Shown in pieces: positions 14,160-35,734 of a DNA stretch of 64,000 nucleotides (position 1 is its first letter; every line of letters begins with the position of its first letter). Location: contig JAVMKO010000010.1 in the NCBI GenBank assembly GCA_032164245.1, positions 29,772,189 through 29,836,188 of the forward strand. Reading direction: 5' to 3'. The stretch is from Sternotherus odoratus. Taxonomy: Eukaryota; Chordata; Testudines; Kinosternidae. A program made the position numbers and the translations under genes. The notes below the pieces were generated by a model that did not search any database, was not told the origin of the DNA, and worked only from the letters and a program-made list of their open reading frames with translations.

Positions 14160-17100
14160 ATGTCTTCTGGAAACATCCACGGATCCCAGACATTAATTAA
14201 ACCAGCATTCAGTGAAAAAGAAGCCACTGAACTGGTTGAAAAGGTGTTTGGATTAAAAGTATCTGCAATCAGATCACTCCCCAGCTATGATGATCAGAAT
14301 TTTCACGTGCATGTTTCACGAAGTGAGGGAACAGCAGACTGTGCTGATGAGTATGTTCTCAAAATCACCAACTGTGAAGACAGCCAGAATCCTGAACTCA
14401 TTGAAGTGCAGACCCAGATCATGATGTTTTTGAATGTTGAAGGGTTTCCTTCAGCTATGCCCCATCTTACTAAAGATGGCAATACAATGTCTCTACAATC
14501 AGTAGGTGAGAGATTTCAAAATCCTCCAAAAAATTACCCTCTGCTTTGTCATCCTCATGCCACAACAAGCTACCACTGAGTATCCCAAAGGATTTGTCCC
14601 AGTAACTGCCACATTGGGCCACATTCTGCTCTGTTACATTTGTATGCCACTAGAATAATACCACTGAAATCCACGCCAGTATGAGTGACTTAGAGCAGTT
14701 GCAACAGTGCAGAATAGCTGCACCAGTTGCCCTCTTTCAGGTGCTCAGCTTGAACATACAGCACTCTCTGAACTCTTGCAGTAGTAGTGTGTTGTAGGTA
14801 CCTCTCCTACAGGTCCAGACGCTGTTTCCAATCTACTGTCCCATTGAACTTTCTATTTCTAAAATATAAGCACTTAAACTTGATAGATGAAATATCACTT
14901 CTGCTCTGGAGAGGAGAGCCTTGGCCAGAAAGCTCACTGCCAGCATATCAGGTGCAGTGTAGAACTGGAAGACTAATTGCACTAGGCAAGTGAAATGCTG
15001 GTGCTTTCTGTCCTACACTGGCACTACCATGGTGCAGGGAGTCCCAGGGCAGAAGGCAACCTAGGTGAGTCTTGCTCAGAATAAGTGCAATTGCAAAAGC
15101 ACTGATAAAAAGCACTTTTGTATGATGCATGTGAAGGGTATTAGATGTTCAGGTAATTAGGCTAAATTCTCTTTAGTAACGCTAGCAGGGTGTGACAAGG
15201 TGCTGGATCACAGCAGTAGTACCAGCCCTCTGATCTCAGTATCACCAGTTAAATTGCCCTGGAGTAAACTTGAGGGACAAAGCTGTGTGTAATTGATAGT
15301 TTGGGATGGACTGAGGAAGGCCCAGAAGACGACAGCCCAGAAAGCAAAAAAGGCATGGGAATGAAGTGCCCAGGCCAGGGGGAAGAGACAGATTTTTAAG
15401 GCTTGAGAGAGCCAGACCAGAAGAGATCTCTCAGGGGAAAGATATCTTCTGTCTTCCCGCCTCTATGGCTGAATGAGCTACGGATTGTATGCTTGTAAAT
15501 ACAGAATTTGTAAAGATGGTGGGGAGAACACTGCAAATAGAATGCACAAGATGTTTGATCAGAAGGTGGTCTCTGAGCATAGGTGCTGGAACTAGAGGTT
15601 CAGGGGGTGCTGCTGCACCCCCTGGCTTGAAGTAGTAATAACAACCCAAATATGTGCTTTCCATCTTCAGCACCCGCACTACAAAAATTGTTCTAGCATC
15701 ACTGTCTCTGAGCAGTTTATGTCTAGAAAAAAGACGGGTGGAATGATGCCTTGTCACACAGGGACATAGCTTATTCAACAGAGAACTGTGAGTTCTCCAA
15801 AGGAATTTTTGCACATATTAATTCTATTTTTTTAGTTCACTTGTTTTGACCATCTTATGGCCATTTTTATATTTGCTTTCTGCAAATGTTCTAATGTCTT
15901 TCTGGCAGGACTGTTTGTAGAAACAGCAAATTTTAGCAAATACTGCAATGAATGAATCACCAACAAGGAATCTGGAATTCACAATCATGAATATTCATAC
16001 CAGAAACTTAAGCCTATGGGCTATGCTCATCCATTAAGGGAATCATGACATGTGGCCTAGATGGTCAGTCAAAATAGCTTGAACTTCCAATAGTGAATGC
16101 ATCAAACTACTCACAAATATAAACAGAACAGAAAACAACTTAGCCATAAGAATTATTCAGAAAATGCTTTCAAATTAATAGATTAATAGAAAACGCTGAT
16201 CTGCTTGCAGGCAAATCACAAAAAAAGGCAAACTTCATTAAATAAATCTTATTACAAATTATTTCCCCAGCTCCATGGTTTGGGGATGTACCGGTAGTTT
16301 CAAACACAGTTCAGAGCCATCTGCAATGTAAGAACATGCATGGGGAGAGAATACTGTGGTGAACCTGGTTTCCACACTGCTATAATTTCAATAGGGCAAC
16401 CAGGGGCCATGAGACTCATCACTCTGTTAGAGATATTACTTTAGGTTCCCTTTAGGCCCACTGCAATCAATGCAAAGACTGGCGTTGGATCCGGCCCTTT
16501 GGGCATGTGACAAGGGAACCTTCCCAAGGTGTCATTCTCCTACCTAAAGGCAAGGAGTTGCACTTACTCTCCACATGCGCTGAGAGTTGGCCTTTCCTAA
16601 TGTCCTCTAGTAAATCGGTTCTTTGAATTGTCTCTTTTTTATGAACTGAGTTTGATTTCTTTTATGATGGGAGAAACCTTGTCCTTACACACAGTGATCT
16701 TCAATGGAGTGCATTGAAATGATTCACAATGTATCTCTTTGCCTATTAGGTACCGGCTCTGTGACAAAAAAGTACGTGGTGAGACTGCTAACCTACCTCC
16801 CAGGCATGACCGTCTCTACAATCTCTACAAATCCTCACATTTTATACAAGATTGGGAAGCTAGCTGCCAGATTGGATAAAACTCTCACAGAGGTAGGACT
16901 TTTTGTTCTCAGCATGCAAGTGGGAGTGATCCGTTCCCAGCTAGTATTTTATGCATTTCATAACTTGTATAACTAGGGGCATCTCACAGTAACATCAGAG
17001 ACATCCATGTAACTCCTGCAGCTTGAGAGCTACCTGCAAACACAGCCTGACCACTGCAGACGTAGACTACTCAACACATGACAGTGCTCTTGTGTGTGGC

Positions 17101-18066
17101 TCTGTAGTACGTAACTCTGTAGCCATGGCTTCTCTTCTCCTTTCCAGGCTTGAAAAGAGAACACAACCACGTTGTTAAGTACTACAAATCTGTGGTCACT
17201 TAGGACTCCATGTTTGTAAGTACGTTGCATATCGTGACCAACTGGAATGTCTCCATGAACCAGGGTTAGAACATGGATCCTCCTGCTGGGACTGAGCTGT
17301 CTCCTCTGCCAGCTGCCTTCACCTCAAATAGCTCGTGGTTCCTATGGCTGCTCTGTTTTATGCCAGAACTGGTGCAGTGCAGACCAGCCCAGAGAACAAG
17401 GGAGCTGTATCTAGCTTTCCCCAGTCCTGTGTTGAATGAATCACAAATGCCAGATGGAATGTCCTTGTCCTTCAGCCATGTTCCTCAGTGAATGTAATAG
17501 TGGATGATATTAGATAAGGTCCCGCAGGCCCACCCGTGCCCCCAGTTATGCTGGACCTTTTTCAGATCTAAATGTTTGTGGACTTTGTGAGAATTTGGAT
17601 CTGAATGCAAACTTTGCAGCTAATGAGCCAGAAATCTGCAGAGCTTTTAGTAGCTAGTGACTGGGACTATGCACATTTGCAGCCTGAAAATTGCTTTCAG
17701 TCATTATTACAGCTATATTAGGAGCTGCCCAGTACATGAGAGATGGTCTCTGAAGGCATTGGAACAGACACATGCTCTTTTTGTGAGTGAATAAAGCTAA
17801 CAAACAGGATAATGCTGTTAGAGATGCAGTGGATAGGACATCAGGAGGCCTGAGTTCAATTCCTTGCTCTAGCACAGATTTTCTGTGTGACTTTGAGTAA
17901 GCCACTTTTATTCTCTCTCTGCCCCCCATCTGTAAAATGAGGATGATAGCACTTCCTTATCTCACAAGGGTTTTGTAAGGATTAAATACATTAAAGATGG
18001 TGAGGTTCTCAGATACTGGTAACAGGGGCCATAAAAGTACCTAAGATAGGTAGATTTATATGCATT

Positions 18067-18105
<39 letters not shown>

Positions 18106-21100
18106 GGAAAACTGGACAGAATCAGCCTTCTGTGTCTGTCTGCAGCTCCTTCCTCTATTAGTATTAGCCTCCCACTGATTGTCTTCAGAGCCAGAGTTCA
18201 GCTATGGGGTCTTTAGCTGTGCCCATAATTAGCATAATTCTTCCTGTAGGAAGAGTTTCTTCTATCAATAGATTGTCCTCCAAAATAGAACTGCTGCTTG
18301 ACCTTTAACTTCTTTGTGGCTCATCTGCAAAATGGAGATACTGTTGCCTACTAATGGGTGTTGTGAGCTTGATTTCATTAACATTTTTACTGTGCTTTAA
18401 GATTTTCACAGGGGAGGTGCTAAAGAAGGGCAAGGTAGTATTACTGTTATTACGTGAAGTAGACATCCCAGAGGCCCAGCTGGCTGAATGTTTTCAAAAA
18501 TTCGTTTTGACCTGACTCTTTTTATAGTAACCATTTGAACCATGACCAGCTAACACTGGTACAGATTAGGACACGTGTAACAGAACAGTTGTAATTAATA
18601 TGGAGACATTTATGACAGTTCCCTCAATGTGCTGCTTCCAGTCAAATAAATTTTAAACAGGATGGAATGCAAAGTAAGGTCTTCCTTTCATCTTTAATTA
18701 AACAAATAATGAAGGCCAATAAATCAGCTAGTAATGGAGTTTCTGTTACATAAAAGAACTTTGTACAATGTAGTTCTTTTCATTAACCTCTGCTTCTCAT
18801 TTTCTGGCTACAGACTACAGATAAGTGTGCTACTGAAATTTGAATTGCCAGTGTTACTGACCATGTTTTTAAATATTAAGAGCATTTATCAGTGTGGGGA
18901 AGATATTTTAGTGTTACAAGAGTCCATGGTATTAAAATGCAATGAAGTTGAAACAATTTTAAATAGACAAGCTGCTCTCAGAATATGCATATTGTACATT
19001 ATCTGGAGAGAGAGAGAGGTGGCTGATTAATTTTAATCGAGAATGGGGAAAAATCCATATGCCCATACAACTTCAGTTATACAAGTTTCATTTATTTAAA
19101 AGGAATAACTGTCTTCTTGTATCAGAGGAGTAGCCGTGTTAGTCTGGATCTGCAAAAGCAACAAAGAGTCTTGTAGCATCTTATAGAGACTAACAGATGT
19201 TTGGGATCATGAGCTTTCATGGGCTAAGACCCACTTCATCAGATGAATGTTGTGGAACTCTCCAAAGGCAGATATAAATATGCAGGCAAGATAGCAAGGT
19301 AAATTCAATCAGGGAGGATGAGGCCCACTTCCAGCAGCTGATCTGGAAGTGTGAATACCCAAAGAGGAGAAAAACTACTGCTTTTGTAGTTCACGAGCCA
19401 GCATTTAACAGGAATTTTATGTATTGCAAGTTTCACTGTTTCCCTTATTAGATTCTCTGTTTGCCTGTGTGGGTCTTACAGAGCCACGGGGGAGAGAAAC
19501 TGATGGAGTCTGGTATTTTCTTTGATGCAATCTTGTGTATTTATAAGAAATGTACCAAGTCCTGCTTCTCCAAATGTAGGAGGCATCAAAAACAAAAGGA
19601 GCAGTTTCTTAGCTTACTGCTCAAGCCTCTTTAGCCAACAGTCCCAAAAGTGCTCTCTAGCTTTTTTCAGGATGACATTGTGCTCAGATGCTATCGCTCG
19701 GCTTTTTTGCTTTTTGCCTCTGTCCCTCTTTCTGTTCTTGTCTGTCCTCAGTTTCTGTGTTCTCTGCTTTTCTCTCTAATGCACACGTGTGTGCACACAC
19801 ACAGAGTCACAATGGGTGTGGAACCCTCTCAACTACATAGTGCCAGTTTCTGGGGAGATTCTATTCGGTCTTGTTTTTAGGTGTGACTCTTAAGTATTTC
19901 TTACAACTATCATAAGGGAAGGATTTTCACACATCAGCATGAATGAAGTTTTAATTTCAGACCATCCCAAGGTTTCACATGGTATGAAATGACTGGCAAA
20001 GCAAAGCCCCCTCTCCATGGACTTGATCCAAAGCCCATTAAAGTCAAAGCATTCCAACTGACTTCAATGAGCATTGGATCAGGCCACTTCGTCATTATAG
20101 CAGAGCTGTTGTATACAGATTTTTTTTGTTTTTCTTAAGAAATTCCACCATCCATCGATAAAAAGTCTTCATCGAGAGAAGTTCATTTGGAACTTGGCAA
20201 ATGTTCCTCTTCTAGAGCAGTATATTCATGCCTTGGGCCAGAACAGTTATCGTGAAGTTGTGGAGCAAGTTATTCAGCAGTTCAAAGATAAAATAGTACC
20301 CAAGCTAAGGAATTTTCAAGCCTGTGAGTATTTTTAATACAATTATACTGTAATGTGATGCAAGGAAAATTTAAAAGGGAATCTGTGTGTTTTAAGAGAT
20401 GGCAAATTCAAGGCACTGTAGGCAGAAATGATTTACTTTATCCACAGGTCATGGATAAAGTAAATTTCCTAGCAATGTACCATGAACATGCCCCAAACAG
20501 GACGGAGAAGGAATCATCTCAAAAAAAGGGGAGTTCAGTCTTAGGACTTGTCTACATTGGCACTATCTAGTGCTTCAACTTTCTCGCTCAGGGGTGTGAA
20601 AAAACACACCCCTGAGCACTGCAAGTAAAGACAGTTCACCAGCAACCCCTCGTGGAGGTAGGGTTTTTTTTAGACTTAGAGCACTGGGAGATCTTTCTCC
20701 CAGTGCTGTGCTGCAGCTATACACGCCATGTTAAAGCGCTGCTGCAGCAGCGCTTTAATGTTGCCAGTGTAGACAAGCCCTGTCACTCTGCTGAGATTGC
20801 CGCCTACAGTGAAGGTCTGCATTATGTAGACACCAAATGGTAGAAATAGGCAGAGACTACTAACTCATTTAATATAGGCCACCCGACAGCTATCAGATAG
20901 TCTTTTAAAACTCTCTATGCAATCTCTTGCATTTGGAATGCACTTAGCATATTGTGGGTGTTACCACAAGCTAAATAATAAATCACCACAGTCCCATTGC
21001 CAGTTGCCATCTTGACGCTTATTATATAGGATTAATGAAGCTAAGGTTCTTATTAGGAAGTAATGAGACCCAGCAAGGCATGGGTTATAGGAATATTGTC

Positions 21101-21748
21101 ATGCCTTAGTTCTGTTCTGAGATAGATCAGTATATGTATCCATTTACACTCTGAGTTTTCACATATGATGAGGAAATCAAATGCATATTTTCATTGTGGT
21201 TTTCTTAAGAGAATGAAAAAAGCCAGAGGAAAGTTTCATCTGTTTATTATTTTTACATAATACTGTTCCCATTTTTTCTGCATTTAGGTATCAATCATGG
21301 GGACCTTAATGATCACAATGTCTTATTAGATTCCGACACTGCTTCACCAGAGAATCCACAATATAGAGTGTCTGGTATTTTGGACTTTAGTGACATGAGC
21401 TATGGTTACTATGTATTTGAATTAGCAATAACTATCATGTACATGATGATCGAGAGCAAGGATCCCCTCAGTGTGGGAGGGCATGTTCTTGCAGGGTTTG
21501 AAAGCATTGTACCATTGACAACAGAGGAGAGAGATGCCCTGTTTCTCTTGGTGAGTGGTAGATTTTCTCAGTCACTTGTAATAGCCTCATACGCTTCCCT
21601 CTTGTATCCTGAGAACAAAGAATACCTAATGATCACAGCAAAAATTGGATGGAAGCACTTAGTAAGAATGTTTGACGTGGGCCAAGAAGCTGTAGAGAAG
21701 ATTTGGTTTGAGACTGCAAAAGCATATATGAACAATGAACCCATGTAG
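14160..21748 (+). CDS. HYKK: Hydroxylysine kinase, four coding exons
   Basis: Coding exons are 14160-14505 (exon starts 14153), 16750-16892, 20140-20323 and 21288-21748. Phases agree and give 377 aa, close to the human length of about 373. The enzyme phosphorylates 5-hydroxy-L-lysine with GTP in lysine and collagen breakdown. It belongs to the aminoglycoside-phosphotransferase (APH) kinase family. Visible are PSYDDQNF (about 41-48), the likely ATP-site Lys in EYVLKI (Lys68), the catalytic loop HGDLNDHN (Asp230) and the metal-binding ILDFSD (Asp257). All junctions are GT-AG. The start fits the family N-terminus, and the next upstream sequence is an acceptor, so the 5' UTR is spliced from an upstream exon. 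PSMA4 follows about 3.8 kb downstream on the same strand. Confidence 0.96.
14506..16749 (+). other. HYKK intron 1
   Basis: No gene is seen. It holds a small MITE-like repeat at 15582-15700 and otherwise unique-looking sequence. Confidence 0.6.
15582..15700. mobile_element. Short MITE-like repeat
   Basis: The ends GGTGCTGGAAC and GTTCTAGCATC are imperfect inverted repeats, and the interior has the small hairpin GGGGGTGCTGCTGCACCCCC. No target duplication is clear, so the superfamily is not assigned. Confidence 0.5.
17800..18058 (+). mobile_element. MIR SINE fragment
   Basis: It has the MIR core order: GCCTGAGTTCAATTCC, GTGTGACTTTGAGTAAG, CCATCTGTAAAATGAGGATG, then AAGGATTAAATACATTAAAG and a tail of the TGGTAACAGGGGCC type. 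Confidence 0.8.
18070..18101. repeat. (TA)n microsatellite
   Basis: About 16 uninterrupted TA units directly follow the MIR-derived sequence. Confidence 0.95.
18308..18440 (+). mobile_element. MIR 3' half fragment
   Basis: Begins with a MIR-like TCATCTGCAAAATGGAGATA and continues with a diverged tail. It is short and old. Confidence 0.5.
19121..19420 (-). mobile_element. Penelope-like repeat with hammerhead-like motif
   Basis: GAGTAGCCGTGTTAGTCTGG followed by CAACAAAGAGTC, GACTAACAG and the CATGAGCTTTCATGGGC block is the widely dispersed repeat I associate with Penelope-like elements. The same family appears at 54748-54987 and 59794-59871. Read on the minus strand, 19242-19205 contains CTGATGA, a GC-rich hairpin, then GAAA. 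The part beyond 19250 extends the family's body with no open frame. Confidence 0.6.
20022..20083. repeat. Imperfect inverted repeat
   Basis: CTTGATCCAAAGCCCATTAA (from 20022) is an approximate reverse complement of TCAATGAGCATTGGATCAGG (ending 20083). It looks like a fragment of a dispersed reptile repeat close to the HYKK exon 3 acceptor. Confidence 0.55.
20544..20780. mobile_element. MITE with TTGTCTACA-type ends
   Basis: The ends GGACTTGTCTACATTGGCA and TTGCCAGTGTAGACAAGCCC are inverted repeats. Internal hairpins are also present (CAGGGGTGTG/CACACCCCTG and CTGGGAGATC/CTCCCAG). It lies in HYKK intron 3. The superfamily is uncertain (Harbinger or hAT). Confidence 0.7.
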
Positions 21749-23740
21749 CTTTCATGCCTTTATTACAGACACAAATGTTCATAAACTTACAAGTAAAAAG
21801 GCACCTAACAATTTATGTACTTGTACAATTTGTATTCACTACATTTTTAAAAATATTTTTTAAGATAAAATAATGCATTGAGAATGTTTTCATAGATGTA
21901 TCAATGGTTCTTAATTCAATGATTTAAAAAACAAACTACAAGTTGTCTGCTCATGTTCAGTTACCAAAATGGTGCATGTACACTGAATACTTATACACCC
22001 AAACAGCCAGTCGTGTATATGCCTACAGACAGTCACATGGTTTGCTAAATGTGCATTGAAATTATACATTTTTTCCAAAAGTAATTGCCCATGTACAGTT
22101 TAGAAAATTGGGCTCAATATTTGTTACCTAGCAGCTCTGTGTTCTTTGGGAACCAAGGCAACGTACCCAGGCTGTCTGACTCATGAAAGACACCCCCCCC
22201 CCCCCAGCCTCTGCTTGAACCAAAATGGATCAGAAGAAAGAATTATGAAAAGCCAGTGGGAGACCTACCTAAACCCCTGGGATAAGGGTGACAGGATTAA
22301 GGAAACCCCCCCTAGCTTCATGTGCATTGAAGATGGGACAAGGAGGCATCTCTATTAAGATACCGAATGGAGAACAGAGATTCCAAGGCAAGAACCACAC
22401 TGAACTCTGGGATCAGAAGAGCAGGGAAGCACTGCATGACAGGGGATCTCTGCTCCAGATGTTAATGAATCCATGCCTGCACCCACTCAGCTCAGCAGTT
22501 ACCAGACCAATTCTAGTAACAAATCCTTTATTGGTATCCAAAATAGTGAAGTTCTCTGACTGCATTGTGAGCTCCCTCCAAGGACCATCACCCATAGCCT
22601 GGAATGATCAGTTCCCATTGTCTAGCCTGAACAAAACAACGTTTGTATACTCCCCTGAGCCATCAGTTTACACACAAACAAATCTATTGTTGTTTCTCTA
22701 TAAAACCCCTATCCATGCTCAAGTAAGTGTTCTGATGCCTGGATCCAAAATCTGCATCAGTTCCATTCCATTGGGACTTCATCTTCTCCTGACTGATCGT
22801 GCTGGGGCTCTCCCTGACTCCAGACCCTCAGCTACCACCACCACTTGGGACCTCCGATTGATTTAAGCTTCACAGAGTGGTGAGAACCCATCTCTCTCTC
22901 TCTCTCTCTGTCCCTCTTTAGGTATAGCCTTCTGCCCCTGACTTGTGGGCTTAGTTACAGTTTTCTAAACCTGACTTTTGTAATCAAAATTAAGTTAGAT
23001 TTAATATTAACTGTTTCCTTTGTTTGGCTCCCTTATGGTTATTACCTGGCAATAAATACTTTCATGATTAAGCTGGTTTTTCTCTCTCTCTCCCTCATTG
23101 GTGTTTTTTGGTTTCCTTATTCGCTCTGCGCTATGCTCCTCGTACCTGAGCTAAAAGATCCCTGCAGCACCCAAAAATCCTGTGGGTTTGTTCATCAAGT
23201 GGGTTACTACTAGAACAAGTGTAATATGAAAGTGGGGATATGGATGTGCTGAACCTGGGACATATGAGGATGGCAGCTTGGAAGTGCTGCTTGACCCAAT
23301 CTGCTCAGGCATACTCTATTCCAGTGCAGTACCCATGGCATATGAGGGTGACAACTTGGAGGTGCTATTCAACCCAGCCAGCTGAATCCAAGGGCCTAGG
23401 AGGGTGACAGCTTGGAAATGCTGCTTGACCCAGCCTACGGAGTCTAGGGACATATAAGGGGTCAGATTGGGGGGTGCTGATTAACCCAATCCTCTCAGAC
23501 ACGCTCTGTTAATGTGTGTGTTTGTCTGATTCTGGGGCTGGAAGAACCCAGCCCTGGGGAACCTAGGTCCTGCAGGATAGCTCCATGGGAGGGAACTTGC
23601 AGCAGGAAGAAGCAGAGCTCTGTATGAGAACACAAGTGACACAAGCAGTACACTGATATACGTACAGAACCCCTGCCCCCGGAAGAGTAACTAATAAATG
23701 AGCATACCCCAAAGTAATGGGAAAAGCTGGTAACCACATG
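21749..23740 (+). other. HYKK 3' flank with LTR-like repeat material
   Basis: No AATAAA lies close to the HYKK stop; the first clear one is at about 23052. The stretch from about 22140 carries a 192-codon open frame without protein-like signatures, TC-rich runs (22888-22918, 23083-23098) and an AATAAA followed by T-rich DNA, which is LTR-like. I cannot fix its ends. Positions 23245-23480 contain loosely repeated GGTGCTG(A/C)TT(A/G)ACCCA phrases. Confidence 0.4.
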
Positions 23741-23744
23741 TCTC

Positions 23745-25095
23745 TACTCCAGTTTTGGGCTCCACTACAGAAAGGATGTGGACAAATTAGAGAGATTCCA
23801 ATGGAGGGTAATGAAAATGATTAAGAGGGCTATGGCATATGAGTTATAAGGAGAGACTGAGGGAACTGGACTTGTTAGTCTGCAGAAGAGAAGAGTGAAG
23901 GAGGATCCTACAACTACCAGAAGGGGGGTGTCAAGGCTGAATCCCCACTCCGAGTGCAGAAGTGGGGGCCCACAAGGATTTTAAAAATTAACACTTGCCT
24001 CTACAGGCTTGTATTACATTCCCAAGGTTACAGCTTTTCACAGACCTTGGCTTGGTAAACGTTGCCACCACCCAAATAAAAAACCACAAAACAAAATCCA
24101 ACCCTTTGAATCCAGGAAGGAGCACTTGGGAATTCCTCCTTGTGGGGTACCCTCAAGCCCTTTCACCCCCACTCCGGGGAAGAGCTGAGAAAGAAAACAA
24201 AGGACATTAGCTGTGGCTACCAACTAATCAAACAACATGCACAAACCTCTTAGGACACCAAAAATTCAATCCTGTTATAAAAAAAATGTAATTTTTATTA
24301 AAAACAAAAAGGAAAAAATTACATCTGGAATTTAGGCTTTTGCTAGATTTTAAAAGAGCAATTACAAAAATCAAGCACCCAGAATAGCTTTCTTGGGGAT
24401 TCAGCTTAAAGGTTACAAGCAAACAAAAGCACCTGGGGTTATTAATGCACAGAGATCCACAAGTCAATATAAAAAATAAACCTAATTGTGTCAAAGTAAA
24501 CTTTCCATATCCAAATAATTTTTTCTAGGTATGGAAGATGAATTTTCATACCTGATTTAAGCATAACATGGCATTGCTGCTTCATCCCTGCAGCCCAGAG
24601 AACAACAGACAAAGGGAAAGTTTCTATCCCAATTTTAGAAAGTTCTACCTTCTTATTGGCTCTTTTGGTCAGGTGCCCACTCCTCTTCTTTGTTAATCCT
24701 TTACAGGTAAAGCAAGCAGAGAACAGATCAAGAGGGATTTTACAGCTAACTGGCTGGTTGGGTGTAATTAAAGGGAGTTACCCCATTCATATATCACAGT
24801 GGGTTCCAAAGAGGATGGAGTTTGACTGTTCTCAGTGGTGGCAGATGACAGAACAAGGAGCAATGGTTTCAAGTTTCAGTGGACAAGGTCTAAGTTAGAT
24901 ATTAGGAAACACTATTTCACTAGGAGGGTAGTGCAGCACTGAAATGGATTACCTAAGGAGGTGGTGGAAACTCCATTCCTAGAGGTTTTTAAGGCCCAGC
25001 TGGGATGATTGAGTTGGTGTTGGTCCTGCTTTGAGCAGGGGGTTGGGTTAGATGACCTCCTGAGGTCTCTTCCAACCCTAATCTTCTATGATACT
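23745..25095 (+). mobile_element. CR1 LINE 3' end, split by an LTR
   Basis: Positions 23745-23928 and 24799-25095 are consecutive parts of a CR1 end (CTCAGTGGTGGCAGATGACA, AGGTTTTTAAGGCCCAGCT, GGTTGGGTTAGATGACCTCC, CCAACCCTAAT, then the short CTATGAT tail). The LTR at 23929-24798 interrupts it at the G-run. Confidence 0.85.
23929..24798 (-). mobile_element. Solo LTR nested in CR1
   Basis: This 870-bp block starts TGTCAAGG and ends ATATCACA (TG..CA), and cleanly interrupts the CR1 end. The flanks GGGGG and GTGGG are an approximate 5-bp duplication. AATAAA-type sequence occurs on the minus strand (about 24296), so the LTR probably reads leftward. No internal retroviral genes are present. Confidence 0.65.
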
Positions 25096-25419
25096 AAGTC
25101 TAGCCAAATATTCCCCCAAATTTCAGTGAACTTTGGATCTAGCTCTCAGTCCTATTGTCCATCTTTGCCTGATCACAAGTGTATTTTCAGATAAATTCCC
25201 CATGTTTAATTTTGGCAAAATACACAAACTTTATTTTATCCTTTTAATCGTTGCCAGTTGAGATTTTATTTCATATGGACTAATTTACAATGTGTGATGT
25301 ACTGCAAGGACACAGCGGTAATTCCACCTGGATACACCCAAACGAAGTGGTCTGTAGGTGCCAGTCCTTCACACTAATACCGGGGTTGTTGGCATAACCT
25401 TGCAGTGCCTCTCAATGGG

Positions 25420-25990
25420 CGAGTAGAGGAAAGCGAGAGGCCGGGCTAGGAGCGGAGCGATTCCCCCACCGGCCCTGTCGCCCCAGGCAGTGAGGTCTGT
25501 GCCGGGCGTTCAGCCGCCTGCCCCGCCCCGCCGAGCCGGGACTCGGGAGTGCCCCGGCCAGTGGGCCAGGCCGTACTAGCGCGCGTGCGCGGCGGCCATT
25601 TTGGCAAGTGGCGAGGGGCTGAGTCGGTGGCCGGACAGTCTCTTCCCGGCGGACGCCCCCCCAGTGCACCTAGCGCGGTGGTGAGTGCGGGGCGGCCGCC
25701 CGAGCGGCAGGGCTGGTCCGGGCCTGGCCTGAGGAGAGTAGCAACCCCGGGTGTGAAGTGGGAGGCAGTGGGGCCTTGTCGTGCTGCGGGGGGAGGGGGG
25801 ATGACTCCGCAGTACAGCCGCCTGCGAGCTGGGCTCAAGCCGCCCTCCCGGGGCTGGGGGAATCCCATGGCCTCCCTCGCGGGACTATGGTTGTCCCCAG
25901 CCCCTCTCAGTAGCTCGGGGCGGAAAGGGACTGGGCAGGGCAGGGCCTGCCGCTCTCCACCCGCCACAGGCCTCTCGGGGCCGGGGTGTA
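25420..25990 (+). promoter_or_regulatory. PSMA4: PSMA4 CpG-island promoter
   Basis: GC- and CpG-rich in contrast to the flanks. It contains an NRF1-like GCGCGTGCGC (25581-25590), a YY1-type GGCGGCCATTTTGG (25591-25604), and GCTGAGTCGG (25618-25627), one base from the antioxidant-response consensus on the reverse strand. No TATA box is evident. These sites are sequence matches only. Confidence 0.7.
25600..25680 (+). other. PSMA4: PSMA4 non-coding first exon
   Basis: It ends at a strong donor (GCGGTG|GTGAGTGCGG, GT at 25681). The transcription start is not visible, so 25600 is approximate, placed at the YY1-type site. Confidence 0.6.
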
Positions 25991-26469
25991 AGGGGGGGGC
26001 TTAGCTCACACGTTCCTTTGGTCCGGGGGTTGGTACCTTGTCTGTCCCAAGATTTCTGTCTCAGGGAATAGGGACTTTGCAGGGAGAAACCTGCCCCAGC
26101 CTCAACCCTTCCCAGTAGGTACAGGCCCTGATCTGCTCCATTACAACCATTTCTACTTTGACATCATGCATTAAAGGGGATCTTTTTTATCGGGTTTACT
26201 TACCACCTGCCAAGATGATTCCCAGGACCCCTTTAATTATCTAATCATTGAGATTCATGTATATTAAAAACTTAACTACAGCATTTAAAAAACCCTTCTA
26301 TTAGAATAATAAAGAAATGGAGGTTCTGTTATTGAGGCCTAATTACTGTAATTAGTACTTTTGTAAATCATATTTCAATGTCTAAGTGATAAATATATGT
26401 ATTTATGTTCTGCAAACCTATTCTTTCTATTGACTTTTTTTATTTTTTACAGTGTAGCATACAAGCAAA

Positions 26470-35734
<9,265 letters not shown>

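Larger units (their letters stand above)
16893..20139 (+). other. HYKK intron 2
   Basis: No gene is seen. It contains two MIR fragments, a TA microsatellite and a Penelope-like repeat, listed separately. Confidence 0.6.

Noticed and set aside
22288..22866. 192-codon + frame downstream of HYKK
   Set aside because: No domain or splice context; the sequence looks like LTR-type repeat DNA with TC runs and an AATAAA downstream.
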